A stretch of 64,000 bases of DNA from Actinomycetes bacterium (GTDB lineage: Bacteria; Actinomycetota; Acidimicrobiia; Acidimicrobiales; RAAP-2), in contig JAKAUQ010000024.1 of NCBI GenBank assembly GCA_021827705.1, forward strand, positions 32,539 to 96,538, in the 5' to 3' direction. A program made the translations under genes and the position numbers. The notes under the pieces were generated by a model that worked only from the letters and a program-made list of their open reading frames with translations, was not told the DNA's origin and searched no databases. This document shows, one piece after another, positions 15,003 to 23,844 of the stretch (positions are counted from its first letter, which is position 1; the number at the start of each line of letters is the position of its first letter).

Positions 15003-16997
15003 TCAGGATTCTCGCCGCACGACGTGCTGGCGCACGTAGTCGTCCAGCACGAAACGGCCCAGGTCGGGGCCATCGACGAAGAACGTGCGCCCCCGATTGA
15101 CGCGAGCGATCTGATCCACGAAGGGGAACTGGCTGCGCTCGACGTCCAGGGCGAACGTGTTGATCACGATGCCGGCCCGGGTGCAGCGGATCACCTCGGC
15201 CATGGTGCGCTCGAGGGTCTCGCGCACCGGCGGCCAGGCGAAGAACGGCGTGCCCTCGTCGTCGAGGTGCGCGGTGGGCTCACCGTCGGTCACCACGACG
15301 ATCTGGCGCTCCCCGCCCTGACGCGCCAGGAGGCGGCGCGCCAGGGCCAAGGCGTGCTGGAGATTGGTGCCGTAGGCACCGTCGATGCTCAAGGCGGGCA
15401 CGTCGTCGATACGCAGTTCAGCCGCCCGCTGCCCGAAGCCCACCAGGGCCAGGTAGTCGCGGGGGTAGCGGGTGCGGATCAGCGTGGTCAGGGCCAGGAC
15501 CATCTTCTTGGCCGGTGCCAGGTTCCCGCGCATGCCCATCGACAAGGACAGGTCGATGGCCACCACCGTCGCGCAGGTGCGCGCACCCTCCTCGACCTCC
15601 ACGGCGAAGTCCTCGACCGCGAGGCGCACCGGCACGCCAGGACCCGCGCGGGCCAGCGCGTTGCGCAGCGTGGCCGACAGGTGCAGGTCCAGGGGCCGGC
15701 CCGGCTCCCAGGGCTCGGCCAGCCCGTCGTGCTCGCCGCCGCGCCGGCCGGGCCGCACGTGCTGACCCAGGTCCACCGAGGCCCGCACGCGGTCGAACAG
15801 CTGTCGCAGGGCGCGCTCGCCGATGCGCCGCGTCCCGCGCGCGGTGAGGCGAAGCCGGCCACCCGAGCGCTCCAACAGTCCCTGGTCGCGCAGCGCGCGC
15901 TCGGCGCGCGCCAGCCGCTCGACCTGGGCGGCGAGGTCGGGGCCGAGGTGCCGCGCCACCGCCTCGACGTCCACCTCGCCCAGTGCCTCACTGGCGCGGG
16001 GACCGCCGAGCAGGGCCTCGAGGTCGGCGAGCTCGCCGATGCGCGCCCCGGCCTCCACCGCGTCGCTCCACGACGCGGCCGGTCCGCGCAGCCGGATCGC
16101 CCGCGACCAGTCCAGATCCGGCGTGGCGCGCCGGAGATTGGCCGTGAGCCGCTGCAGGGACCAGGCCAGGTCGACGTCGGCCAGAGCCCCCTCGACCAGG
16201 CTCGCCATCTCGGCGCGCTGCTCGGCCGACAAGGAGCGCATCACGGCCTCGGCCGCCGCCACGCGCTCGGCCAGCTGGCGCACCACGTCGTCGAGCGACG
16301 TGGCCCCCGGGAACAGGTCCCCGTAGCGCTCGAGGAAGGCCGACTCCTCGGCGGTCGTCTCCTCGCCGCGCGCCCGCCGCTCGAGCAGCGAGGACAGGTC
16401 GTCCATCATCGTGCGCAGGTGGGCCAGGGCAACCGGATCCGGCGTGGCCAGCGCGGCGCGGGCCGCCGCCACGTACGCGCTCGCGGTGTCGGCCTGGATG
16501 TCGCGCACCAGCTGCTCGAACGCCTCGGCCGCCGCCGCCGAGGCGAAGTCGTAGTCGCGCATCGCGGCCACCCGCTCGGGCACGCTCGGGCCCGCGAGCG
16601 AGCGCGCCAGGCGCTGATCGCGCACGTAGCCCTCGGTGACCTCGGCGCGGCGGGCGTCGCCGCTGTGGGCAGCGGCCCGGACCAGTTCGTCGAGCTCGGC
16701 CTCCTCCCACTGGTCAATCTCGTCGAGGCGCGCGCGGTAGCGCTCCAGAGACCCCGAGGGGTCTGCCTGGCGCTCGAGCTGGCGCCGGTGGGCGCGCACC
16801 TGGTCGAGGAGCTCGCGCAGTCCGGTGACGCGCTCGCCCTGCGAGGTGGTGAATCCCTCGCGCACCGCGCGGTCCAGGGCACGCTCGACGTCGCCGGACT
16901 CGAGCAGGTCGTCGGCCAGCTGGTCCAGCAGGTCGCGCGGGTCCAGGTCGTCGATCTCGCCCGCGGCGCGTCGCCGGTACAGGTAGCGGGCGCTCAC
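15003..16997 (-). CDS. VWA-domain protein, partner of the MoxR-type ATPase
   Basis: 664 aa. Residues ~1-460 are helical and charged. A von Willebrand A domain fills ~470-660 with an intact MIDAS site: D482-L-S484-L-S486 in AIDLSLSMG, Thr in GAYGTNLQ, and Asp in VVVTDGEP. With the upstream ATPase it forms a MoxR/VWA pair like the ChlI/ChlD and CoxD/CoxE systems, which use ATP to insert metals or remodel protein cofactor sites. The size and pairing recall Mycobacterium tuberculosis Rv0958-Rv0959. The client is unknown. Its start overlaps the ATPase stop by 4 nt, so the two are cotranslated. Confidence 0.88.
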   Translation of the reverse strand: MSARYLYRRRAAGEIDDLDPRDLLDQLADDLLESGDVERALDRAVREGFTTSQGERVTGLRELLDQVRAHRRQLERQADPSGSLERYRARLDEIDQWEEAELDELVRAAAHSGDARRAEVTEGYVRDQRLARSLAGPSVPERVAAMRDYDFASAAAAEAFEQLVRDIQADTASAYVAAARAALATPDPVALAHLRTMMDDLSSLLERRARGEETTAEESAFLERYGDLFPGATSLDDVVRQLAERVAAAEAVMRSLSAEQRAEMASLVEGALADVDLAWSLQRLTANLRRATPDLDWSRAIRLRGPAASWSDAVEAGARIGELADLEALLGGPRASEALGEVDVEAVARHLGPDLAAQVERLARAERALRDQGLLERSGGRLRLTARGTRRIGERALRQLFDRVRASVDLGQHVRPGRRGGEHDGLAEPWEPGRPLDLHLSATLRNALARAGPGVPVRLAVEDFAVEVEEGARTCATVVAIDLSLSMGMRGNLAPAKKMVLALTTLIRTRYPRDYLALVGFGQRAAELRIDDVPALSIDGAYGTNLQHALALARRLLARQGGERQIVVVTDGEPTAHLDDEGTPFFAWPPVRETLERTMAEVIRCTRAGIVINTFALDVERSQFPFVDQIARVNRGRTFFVDGPDLGRFVLDDYVRQHVVRRES

Positions 16998-18421
16998 CGG
17001 CCCGACCGGGCCCGGTAGAGCGCTCGGGGGCCCCGGGCCTCCTTGGCCAGCCGCTTGGTCAGGTGGAGCCCCTCGAGGACGAACTCGGCGGCGGCGGCCC
17101 GCTGGCCCGGTCCGGCCCCCGGCCCGGCGACCTGGTCGGCGGCCGCCGCCAGCGCCGGCAGCGCGGCCAGCACCTCGGCGTAGTGCGCGTCGGGCAGATC
17201 GTCACCCGCGTGGACCACCACCTCGCCCTCGAAGCTCCCCACGAGAGCCCCCGCGTCGGGGAGCACCACCCGCTCGGTGAAGCACTGGCGCACCGCCAGG
17301 GCGACCAGCGTGGCGATGACCCGCTCGGGGTCCTGATCGTCGAGCCCCTCGAGCTCCAGCTTGCCGGTGGCGGCCTGCACCACCGCCGCCAGGTCGCTGA
17401 TGCGGGGCACCGCGAGCGCGTCCCCGGCGTGCAGGCTGCGACGCACCGCGTTGGCCGCCACGGCCTCGAAGTCGGCGATGGACACGCGCACCGAGACACC
17501 CGAGTGCTGGGATACCGCGGTGCTCTGGCGCGCGAGCTGGCTCACCCGGCCCACGATCTCCTCGATGAACCAGGGGACCTCGACGGGCGGGGAGGCGGGC
17601 AGGCGGGACTCGGCGCGCACGATCGCCATCTCGGTGGCCACGTCACGTGGGTAGTGGGTGCGGATCTGGGAGCCGAAGCGGTCCTTCAGCGGGGTGATCA
17701 GGCGGCCGCGGTTGGTGTAGTCCTCCGGGTTGGCCGTGGCCACCACCAGCAGGTCCAGCTCCAGACGCACCAGGTGCGCGCGGATCTGGACGTCGCGCTC
17801 CTCGAGCACGTTGAGCAGGCCGACCTGGATGCGCTCGGCCAGGTCCGGCAGCTCGTTGATGGCGAAGATCCCCCGGTTGGCGCGAGCGACCAGACCGTAG
17901 GCGATGGCGCGAGGGTCGTCGAGGAACAGCCCGCTGGCCACGCGGATGGGATCGATGTCACCGATGAGGTCGGCCATCGACGTGTCGGGCGTGGCCAGCT
18001 TCTCGGCGTAGCGGTCACGACGGTGCACCCAGGCGATCGGCGTGTCGTCGCCCCGCTCGGCCACCAGCTCGCGGGCCGGCGCCGACACCGGGGCGAAGGG
18101 GTCGTCGCGCAGAGGGGAGCCCTCCACCACCGGCAGCCACTCGTCGAGCAGGCCCACCAGGCCGCGCGCCAGGCGGGTCTTGGCCTGGCCGCGCTCCCCG
18201 AGCAAGATCACGTCGTGTTCGGCCAGCAGGGCGTTCTCCAGCTGGGGCAGCACCGTCTCGTCGTAGCCCAGGACCCCGTCGATGGCGCGCTCGCCCGCCC
18301 GCAGGCGTGCCTCCAGGTTCTCGCGGACCTCGGCGCGCACCGTGCGGGACCGGTAGCCTGCGCTGCGCAACTCCCCCCGCGTGCGCGGCCGATCCGATGA
18401 CGAGGGTACCCCGGGCCTCAT
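16994..18421 (-). CDS. MoxR-family / magnesium-chelatase-type AAA+ ATPase
   Basis: 475 aa. Walker A GERGQAKT at residues 75-82 (VILLGERGQAKTRLARGL), Walker B-type segment GIFAINELPDLAERIQVGLL, sensor region LLVVATANPEDYTNRGRLI and a lid with KLELEGLDDQDPERVIATLV. This is the ATPase of a MoxR/VWA pair, expected to form hexameric rings that act with the VWA protein encoded next. It overlaps the hutI stop as ATGA but its function is unrelated to histidine degradation, so the closeness may be only spatial. TAGGGT 6 nt upstream inside hutI could give it a leaderless promoter of its own. Confidence 0.87.
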   Translation of the reverse strand: MRPGVPSSSDRPRTRGELRSAGYRSRTVRAEVRENLEARLRAGERAIDGVLGYDETVLPQLENALLAEHDVILLGERGQAKTRLARGLVGLLDEWLPVVEGSPLRDDPFAPVSAPARELVAERGDDTPIAWVHRRDRYAEKLATPDTSMADLIGDIDPIRVASGLFLDDPRAIAYGLVARANRGIFAINELPDLAERIQVGLLNVLEERDVQIRAHLVRLELDLLVVATANPEDYTNRGRLITPLKDRFGSQIRTHYPRDVATEMAIVRAESRLPASPPVEVPWFIEEIVGRVSQLARQSTAVSQHSGVSVRVSIADFEAVAANAVRRSLHAGDALAVPRISDLAAVVQAATGKLELEGLDDQDPERVIATLVALAVRQCFTERVVLPDAGALVGSFEGEVVVHAGDDLPDAHYAEVLAALPALAAAADQVAGPGAGPGQRAAAAEFVLEGLHLTKRLAKEARGPRALYRARSGR

Positions 18422-19605
18422 GCAGGCACCCTAGAGGCCCCCGGGGCCTCGCGCGCCGTCATCACCTCCTCGATCACGTCGCCGAAGCGGTAGGCCAGGT
18501 GCGCCGCGCGCGGCGCGTCCAGGATGACCAGGTCGGCCCGGGCCCCCACGCCCAAGACGCCGACGTCGCTGCGGCACAGTGCGCGCGCGCCGCCCGCCGT
18601 GGCCGCCCACAGCGCCTCGTCGGGGGTCATATGCATCTCGCGCACCGCCAGCCAGATGGCGGTCGTCATGCTCGTCAGATACGACGTGCCGGGATTGCAG
18701 TCGGTGGCCAGCGCCACCGTCGCGCCGGCGTCGAGGAGCCGCCGGCCCGAGGGGGGCGGTCCGCCCGAGAAGAACTCGGCGCCCGGCAGCAGCGTGGCCA
18801 CCGTCGTCGACCCGGCGAGCGCGGCGACGTCGTCGTCGCTCAGGTGCGTGCAGTGGTCCACGCTGGCCGCCTGGAGCTCGACGGCCAACGCGACCCCGGA
18901 GCCCGGCCCCAGCTGGTTGCCGTGGAGGCGTAGCCCGAGCCCGTGCTGGCGCGCCGCGGTCAGGATGGTGCGCGCCTCCTCGACGCTGAAGGCCCCCGTG
19001 TCGCAGAACACGTCGGCCCAGCGCGCCCGGGGCGCGCAGGCCGCGAGCATCTCGCCGGCCACCAGGGCCACGTAGGCCTCGCGATCCCCCGCGTACTCGG
19101 GGGGCACCGTGTGCGCGCCCAGGAACGTGACCTCGTCGGTGAGCCTGGCCGCCACCTCCAGGGATCGCCTCTCCCCCTCGAGGGTCAGCTCGTAGCCCGA
19201 CTTCACCTCGAGCGTGGTCACCCCGCCGCGCGCCAGGAGGCGCCGGCGCGCGCCGGCGGCGGCCACCAGCTGCTCGCTCGAGGCCGCGCGCGTCGCCGCG
19301 ACCGTGCGGGCGATCCCCCCGCCGTCGTAGGGGCGGCCCTGGAGGCGCGCCTCGAACTCGTCGCTGCGCTCCCCCGCGAAGACCAGGTGCGTGTGGCTGT
19401 CGACGAACCCCGGGATCACCGCGCGCCCCCCGAGGTCGCGGGCGGTGTCGGCGGCGGGCGCGCCGCGCGCGGGACCGACCCACACCACGGCGTCCTCGTC
19501 GAGGATCAGCGCCGCGTCGGTGATCCGGCCCATGACCGTCTCGTCGCCCACCGTGGGGTCGTTGGTGGTCAGCTCGCTGATCCCGTGCAGCAGCCGCGTG
19601 GTCAT
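18418..19605 (-). CDS. hutI: Imidazolonepropionase
   Basis: 395-aa amidohydrolase-superfamily enzyme that opens 4-imidazolone-5-propionate to N-formiminoglutamate, third step of histidine breakdown. Metal site HTHLVF in [20 protein letters not shown], substrate-binding [15 protein letters not shown], the HutI-specific [16 protein letters not shown], metal His in [12 protein letters not shown] and [11 protein letters not shown], and the Asp in [12 protein letters not shown]. Length matches (~400). The start is set by the ATGA overlap with hutU; an ORF extending much further upstream is a shadow of hutU. Confidence 0.95.
   Translation of the reverse strand: MTTRLLHGISELTTNDPTVGDETVMGRITDAALILDEDAVVWVGPARGAPAADTARDLGGRAVIPGFVDSHTHLVFAGERSDEFEARLQGRPYDGGGIARTVAATRAASSEQLVAAAGARRRLLARGGVTTLEVKSGYELTLEGERRSLEVAARLTDEVTFLGAHTVPPEYAGDREAYVALVAGEMLAACAPRARWADVFCDTGAFSVEEARTILTAARQHGLGLRLHGNQLGPGSGVALAVELQAASVDHCTHLSDDDVAALAGSTTVATLLPGAEFFSGGPPPSGRRLLDAGATVALATDCNPGTSYLTSMTTAIWLAVREMHMTPDEALWAATAGGARALCRSDVGVLGVGARADLVILDAPRAAHLAYRFGDVIEEVMTAREAPGASRVPA
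18422..18433 (-). promoter_or_regulatory. Possible internal leaderless promoter of the MoxR gene
   Basis: Minus strand TAGGGT-GCCTGC-ATG, inside the last codons of hutI. The geometry matches the other leaderless starts, but ATGA coupling with hutI could explain translation equally well. Confidence 0.3.
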
Positions 19606-21260
19606 GTCCCCTCGCGCATCGGGATGCGCACGCCCTGGCGCTCCGCGGCCACCTCGGCCAGCTCGTAGCCGGCGTCGACGTGGCGGATCACGCCCATCAC
19701 GGGGTCGTTGGTCAGCACCCGAGCCAGCTTCTCGGCCGCCAGGGCCGTCCCGTCGGCCACCGTCACCTGGCCCGCGTGGATCGAGCGCCCGATGCCCACA
19801 CCTCCTCCGTGGTGGATGGAGACCCACGACGCGCCCGAGGCCGTGTTGACCAGCGCGTTGAGCAGCGGCCAGTCGGCGATCGCGTCGGACCCGTCGAGCA
19901 TGGCCTCGGTCTCGCGGTAGGGCGAGGCAACGGATCCCGCGTCGAGGTGATCGCGCCCGATCACGATCGGCGCGCTCACCTCGCCCGTGGCGACCAGGTC
20001 GTTGAAGGCCAGTCCGGCCCGGTCCCGCTCGCCCAGGCCCAGCCAGCAGATCCGCGCGGGCAACCCCTGGAACGCGACGCGCTCCTGGGCCTGGGTAATC
20101 CAGCGGTGCAGGGGCTCGTTGTCGGGGAAGAGGTCCAAGATCGCCTGATCGGTGCGCCAGATGTCGCGCGGGTCGCCCGACAGGGCTGCCCAGCGGAACG
20201 GGCCCTTGCCCTCGCAGAACAGCGGGCGGATGTAGGCGGGCACGAAGCCCGGGAAGGAGAAGGCGCGGCCGAAGCCGCCCAGGGCCGCCTCCCCGCGGAT
20301 CGAGTTGCCGTAGTCGAAGACCTCGGCCCCCTGGTCCTGGAACCCGACCATGGCCTCCACGTGTCGCGCCATCGACTGGCGGGCCCGGTCCGTGAACTCG
20401 TCGGGCTTGGTCTCGGCGTAGTGGTGCCACTCCGACAGGTCGACGCCCTCGGGCAGGTAGCTGAGGGGGTCGTGGGCCGAGGTCTGGTCGGTCACGATGT
20501 CGACCTCGACGCCGCGGGCCAGCAGCTCGGGAACGATTGTGGCCGCGTTGCCGACCACCCCGACGCTCCGGGCCTGGCGCTGCGCCTTGGCGGCCAGCAC
20601 GCGGGCCAGGGCCTCATCCAGGTCGGCGGTCCACTCGTCGAGGTAGCGCAGCTCGGTGCGCCGAGCCAGCCGGCTCGGGTCGACGTCGATGCACAGGCAC
20701 GCCCCGCCGTTCATCGTGACCGCCAGGGGCTGGGCACCCCCCATGCCGCCCACCCCGGCCGTGAGGGTCAGGGTGCCCGCGAGCGTCCCGCCGAAGCGCT
20801 TGGCCGCCACGGCGGCGAAGGTCTCGTAGGTCCCCTGCAAGATGCCCTGGGTGCCGATGTAGATCCACGAGCCCGCGGTCATCTGTCCGTACATCGTGAG
20901 ACCGAGCGCCTCCAGGCGGCGGAACTCGGGCCACGTCGCCCAGTCGCCCACCAGATTGGAGTTGGCGATCAGGACGCGAGGGGCCCACGGGTGCGTGCGC
21001 ACCACGCCGACGGGTCGCCCCGACTGGACGAGCATCGTCTCGTCGTCGCCGAGGGTGGTCAGCGTGCGCACCAGGGCGTCGAAGCTGGGCCAGTCCCGCG
21101 CCGCGCGCCCGGTTCCCCCGTAGACGACCAGGTCGTCGGGCCGCTCGGCCACGTCGGGGTCCAGGTTGTTCTGCAGCATCCGCAGCGCCGCCTCCTGGGG
21201 CCAGCCGCGCGCGGTGCGGGTCGTCCCGCGCGGTGCGCGCACCGGTCGGGCTCCTTGCAT
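19602..21260 (-). CDS. hutU: Urocanate hydratase
   Basis: 552 aa, full length for urocanase. It adds water to urocanate using tightly bound NAD+, forming imidazolonepropionate. Recognised blocks: [97 protein letters not shown] and [15 protein letters not shown]. Cytoplasmic. It precedes hutI with a 4-nt overlap. A large hairpin lies just upstream of its ribosome-binding region (GTGAGGAC). Whether it has its own promoter or is cotranscribed with the permease is not clear from the sequence. Confidence 0.97.
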   Translation of the reverse strand: MQGARPVRAPRGTTRTARGWPQEAALRMLQNNLDPDVAERPDDLVVYGGTGRAARDWPSFDALVRTLTTLGDDETMLVQSGRPVGVVRTHPWAPRVLIANSNLVGDWATWPEFRRLEALGLTMYGQMTAGSWIYIGTQGILQGTYETFAAVAAKRFGGTLAGTLTLTAGVGGMGGAQPLAVTMNGGACLCIDVDPSRLARRTELRYLDEWTADLDEALARVLAAKAQRQARSVGVVGNAATIVPELLARGVEVDIVTDQTSAHDPLSYLPEGVDLSEWHHYAETKPDEFTDRARQSMARHVEAMVGFQDQGAEVFDYGNSIRGEAALGGFGRAFSFPGFVPAYIRPLFCEGKGPFRWAALSGDPRDIWRTDQAILDLFPDNEPLHRWITQAQERVAFQGLPARICWLGLGERDRAGLAFNDLVATGEVSAPIVIGRDHLDAGSVASPYRETEAMLDGSDAIADWPLLNALVNTASGASWVSIHHGGGVGIGRSIHAGQVTVADGTALAAEKLARVLTNDPVMGVIRHVDAGYELAEVAAERQGVRIPMREGT

Positions 21261-21275
21261 GGGTCCTCACTCTCC

Positions 21276-21310
21276 GCATCGCGCGGGCCGCGCCACGCGG
21301 CCCGCGATGC
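21276..21310 (-). terminator. Large GC hairpin between permease and hutU
   Basis: CGCGGGCCGCG-CCA-CGCGGCCCGCG (21282-21306) is a perfect 11-bp stem extended by GCAT/ATGC (21276-21279, 21307-21310) across a 2-nt bulge. On the minus-strand RNA it lies ~30 nt after the permease stop and ~16 nt before the hutU start. It may terminate or attenuate transcription into hutU, or stabilise the hutU mRNA 5' end. No U-tract follows. Confidence 0.45.
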
Positions 21311-21340
21311 CTCCTCTGACGTGGTGCGACGTGCCTGAGA

Positions 21341-22771
21341 TCACCGTAGCCCGGAGGCCACGCCGAGTGACTCGAGCTCCTCGCGCACCCGGATCCGCTG
21401 GGGGCCCCGGGTTGCGACCACGTAGTAGGCGACGGCGGCGAAGACGAACCCGATGATCCAGGCCAGGTCGGCTCCCTGCATCTTCTTGGCGATGAAGCCG
21501 ACGTAGATCGTCGAGTCCATGAAGGGCAGCTCCAGCGCCACGGTGAGCGCGAAGATGATCAGGGCCGGCCAGTTGGCGCGCCCCCAGCGCCCGTCGACCT
21601 TGAAGAACTCGCGCACGTCGTAGTGGCCGTGGTGCACCAGGTAGAAGTCGGTCAGGTTGATGGCCGTCCACGGGATGAGCAGGTAGAGCAGGAAGACGAT
21701 GAAGTTGGTCAGGTTCGTCGAGAAGTTCGAGCTCATCAGAATCGCCACGACCGTGGCGAGGGCCGCGAGGACCGTCGTCGTGATGATGCGGCTGCGCGCG
21801 CCCTGCGAGCTCGTCCCCGACGGCGAGACCCCGGTGAAGAAGGTCAGGAACGCGCCGTAGAGGTTCTCCAGGTTGATCGAGATGACGCCGCCCGCGATGA
21901 TCAGCAAGAAGAGCCAGCGCACCGAGGGGAACAGACCCGCCAAGTAGACCGGGGCGTCGCTGGTCATGGGACCGTAGGCGGTGACCGCAGCCAGCGCCCC
22001 GGCGATCATCACCAGGGACGCACCCAGCGCCGACCCGATGTACGTGTACCAGAACGTCACCGAGGAAGGCGTGTTGACGGGCAGGTAGCGCGAGTAGTCC
22101 GACACGTAGGGGGCCCAGGTCAGCTGCCAGGACACCACGATCGAGATCACCAGCAGGACGCTGCCGTAGTTGACGGAGGCCGCCGGCAGGTGCGCGGGCA
22201 GGTGGCTGGCCAGGTAGATCAGGGCCGTCCCGAAGACGATCAGGGAGAGCACCGACATGACGCGGTTGTAGGCGTGGATGAGGTCGTGGCCGAACCACGT
22301 CCCCACCACCACCAGGGCGCTGGAGATGATGATGCCCTCCGCCTCGGTCACGTGGAGCAGGCCGGCCAGGGCCTGCCCGCCCAGCACGGCGCTCAGCACG
22401 AAGAATCCCAGGTACATGATCACCACGATCACCAGAGGCAGGATCGCCCCGTACATGCCGAACTGCGCGCGGCTCTGGATCATCTGGGGCACGCCGAGGC
22501 GCGGTCCCTGGATCGAGTGGGTCGCCATGTAGAGGCCCCCGACAAGGTTGCCGATCACGATGGCGGCGATGGCCCACCCGATGTTCAGGCCCAGGACCAC
22601 GGCCAGGGCGCCGGTGGCCAGTGTCGTGATCTGCACGTTGCCGGCGAACCACAGCGTGAGCAGCCGGAACGGCCGGCCGTGGCGATCCTCGGGTGGGATG
22701 TAGTCGATCCCGTGCTGCTCGACCGTGAAGGCGCCCCCCCGCGCCCCCCGGTCCGTTCCTGCTTCACTCAT
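21341..22771 (-). CDS. NCS1-family permease (nucleobase:cation symporter-1) in the hut cluster
   Basis: 476 aa with about 12 hydrophobic helices. The N-terminus GIDYIPPEDRHGRPFRLLTL then WFAGNVQITTLATGALAVVLGLNI is the family pattern (cf. cytosine and allantoin permeases), and SRAQFGMYG and GIIISSALVVVGTW-type helices follow. NCS1 proteins import purines, pyrimidines, hydantoins or allantoin with Na+ or H+. Placement between iclR and hutU suggests the substrate here could be histidine, urocanate or another imidazole, which is inference. ATG at 22771 was chosen because AGGAGG stands 8 nt upstream; the frame is open further upstream. It has a ~210-nt leader from the promoter at 22988-23016. Confidence 0.82.
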   Translation of the reverse strand: MSEAGTDRGARGGAFTVEQHGIDYIPPEDRHGRPFRLLTLWFAGNVQITTLATGALAVVLGLNIGWAIAAIVIGNLVGGLYMATHSIQGPRLGVPQMIQSRAQFGMYGAILPLVIVVIMYLGFFVLSAVLGGQALAGLLHVTEAEGIIISSALVVVGTWFGHDLIHAYNRVMSVLSLIVFGTALIYLASHLPAHLPAASVNYGSVLLVISIVVSWQLTWAPYVSDYSRYLPVNTPSSVTFWYTYIGSALGASLVMIAGALAAVTAYGPMTSDAPVYLAGLFPSVRWLFLLIIAGGVISINLENLYGAFLTFFTGVSPSGTSSQGARSRIITTTVLAALATVVAILMSSNFSTNLTNFIVFLLYLLIPWTAINLTDFYLVHHGHYDVREFFKVDGRWGRANWPALIIFALTVALELPFMDSTIYVGFIAKKMQGADLAWIIGFVFAAVAYYVVATRGPQRIRVREELESLGVASGLR

Positions 22772-22801
22772 GCTCGCACCCTCCTCGATGCCCTGATGAC
22801 G

Positions 22802-22824
22802 CACGAGGGGCGAACGCCCCCGTG
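22802..22824 (-). repeat. Hairpin in the permease mRNA leader
   Basis: CACG-A-GGGGC, loop GAAC, GCCCC-CGTG: 9 paired positions with one bulged base, starting 31 nt before the permease ATG. The long leader (22772-22981) has no ORF and other GC-rich self-complementary runs such as CCCGGGGGCCCGG; nothing in it resembles a riboswitch I know. Confidence 0.35.
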
Positions 22825-22987
22825 CGCGCAGCCCAGACAGCTGCGATTCCTGCCGACCGGCCCGGGGGCCCGGACCTCGGCGGTGCTCGGGGGCCCAGGC
22901 CGCAGGGCGACGCGTCCGAGCGCGCCGCGGGTGGCGTGTCGTCGATCGTCCATCTCTCCCCCGGGTCCCGAGCACGGCTCGGCTCGC

Positions 22988-23016
22988 AACCTAGGGCGTC
23001 GGGTGGGGCAGAACAA
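22988..23016 (-). promoter_or_regulatory. Promoter of the permease gene
   Basis: Minus strand -35 TTGTTC (23016-23011), exactly 17 nt, -10 TAGGTT (22993-22988). It is the best sigma-70-like promoter in the window. It lies between the iclR stop and the permease and would give a leader of about 210 nt. Confidence 0.5.
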
Positions 23017-23021
23017 TGCCG

Positions 23022-23038
23022 TTCTCACCGCGTGAGAA
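23022..23038. promoter_or_regulatory. Palindrome beside the permease promoter, candidate IclR operator
   Basis: TTCTCAC-CGC-GTGAGAA: perfect 7-bp inverted repeat, 17 bp overall, ending 6 bp upstream of the -35 and 11 bp after the iclR stop. IclR-family regulators bind palindromes of about this size next to the promoters they control. It could also act as a small transcription-terminating hairpin for iclR. Confidence 0.5.
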
Positions 23039-23048
23039 ACGACCCGCG

Positions 23049-23813
23049 CTAGGACGAGAGGCTCTCGGCGAGCTCGGCGGCGGCACGGCGCACGTGGGGC
23101 GCGACCGCACGCACCCAGTCGCCCCCACAGGTCACGCGGGGTCCGGCGACGCCCACCGAGCACACGGCCCGACCCGCGACCATCACCGGCGCTCCCACGG
23201 CCACGGCGTCGGTGATGTACTCACCCCGCGAGACCGCGAACCCTCGCTGGCGGATCTGGGCCAGTGACGTGACCAGCTGGTCCAAGGACAAGGTGGCCGC
23301 AGTGAGGCGCGGGGGGTGGCTGACCAGCACCTCGTCGATCACCTCGGCGGGCGCGAAGGCCAGCAGCACCCGGTGCTCGGCCCCGGCGTGCAGCGGCATC
23401 GGGTCGCCCACCGGCAGTCGCGTCGGCTCTGCGGTGGCCGCGGGCACCTCGTGGACGCACACGGCGTGACGGCCCGAGCGCACCAGGACGTCCGCGGTGG
23501 CGCCCGTCACGGCGGCTAGGGAGCGCAGGATCAGCCGGCTGCGCTGGGCGACGCGCGCGACGAGCTGCTCGTCGCCGGCGCGGTCCCAGAAGAGCCCCTC
23601 GATCGCGTAGTCGCCACGGCGCTCGACGACGAGCCCGAAGGAGCGCAGGGCGCGCAGGATCCGGTAGACCGAGCTGCGCGGAATGCCCAGCTCGCCCGAG
23701 ATCTGGGCCACATTCAGGGGCCCGTGGCGGGCGATCGCGGTCAGCACCTGGAGTCCGCGGCTGAGCGCGCCGCTGGCCCCCGTATCGGGCTCGAGTCCCT
23801 CAGTCGGGCTCAT
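23049..23813 (-). CDS. IclR-family transcriptional regulator of the hut cluster
   Basis: 254 aa. N-terminal winged helix at ~15-80 (ALSRGLQVLTAIARHGPLNV, LGIPRSSVYRILRALRSFGL) and a C-terminal effector domain at ~90-250 with the family segments LLAFAPAEVIDEVL, RQRGFAVSRGEYITDAVAVG and APVMVAGRAVCSVGVAGP. It probably binds a small molecule of histidine breakdown and controls the neighbouring hut genes and permease; effector and sign are unknown. Start ATG at 23813 lies 6 nt after TATCGT; the open frame continues upstream but without similarity. A palindrome lies just beyond its stop, beside the permease promoter. Confidence 0.9.
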   Translation of the reverse strand: MSPTEGLEPDTGASGALSRGLQVLTAIARHGPLNVAQISGELGIPRSSVYRILRALRSFGLVVERRGDYAIEGLFWDRAGDEQLVARVAQRSRLILRSLAAVTGATADVLVRSGRHAVCVHEVPAATAEPTRLPVGDPMPLHAGAEHRVLLAFAPAEVIDEVLVSHPPRLTAATLSLDQLVTSLAQIRQRGFAVSRGEYITDAVAVGAPVMVAGRAVCSVGVAGPRVTCGGDWVRAVAPHVRRAAAELAESLSS

Positions 23814-23825
23814 GACCCGACGATA
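23814..23825 (-). promoter_or_regulatory. Leaderless promoter of iclR
   Basis: Minus strand TATCGT-CGGGTC-ATG, in the 31-bp gap after hutH. It would let the regulator be made independently of the hutG-hutH transcript. Confidence 0.45.
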
Positions 23826-23844
23826 CCCGACACCGGGCGCGGGC

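Noticed and set aside
19605..20430. hutI frame extended upstream to 20430
   Set aside because: Overlaps hutU entirely; imidazolonepropionase similarity begins only at the ATG at 19605.
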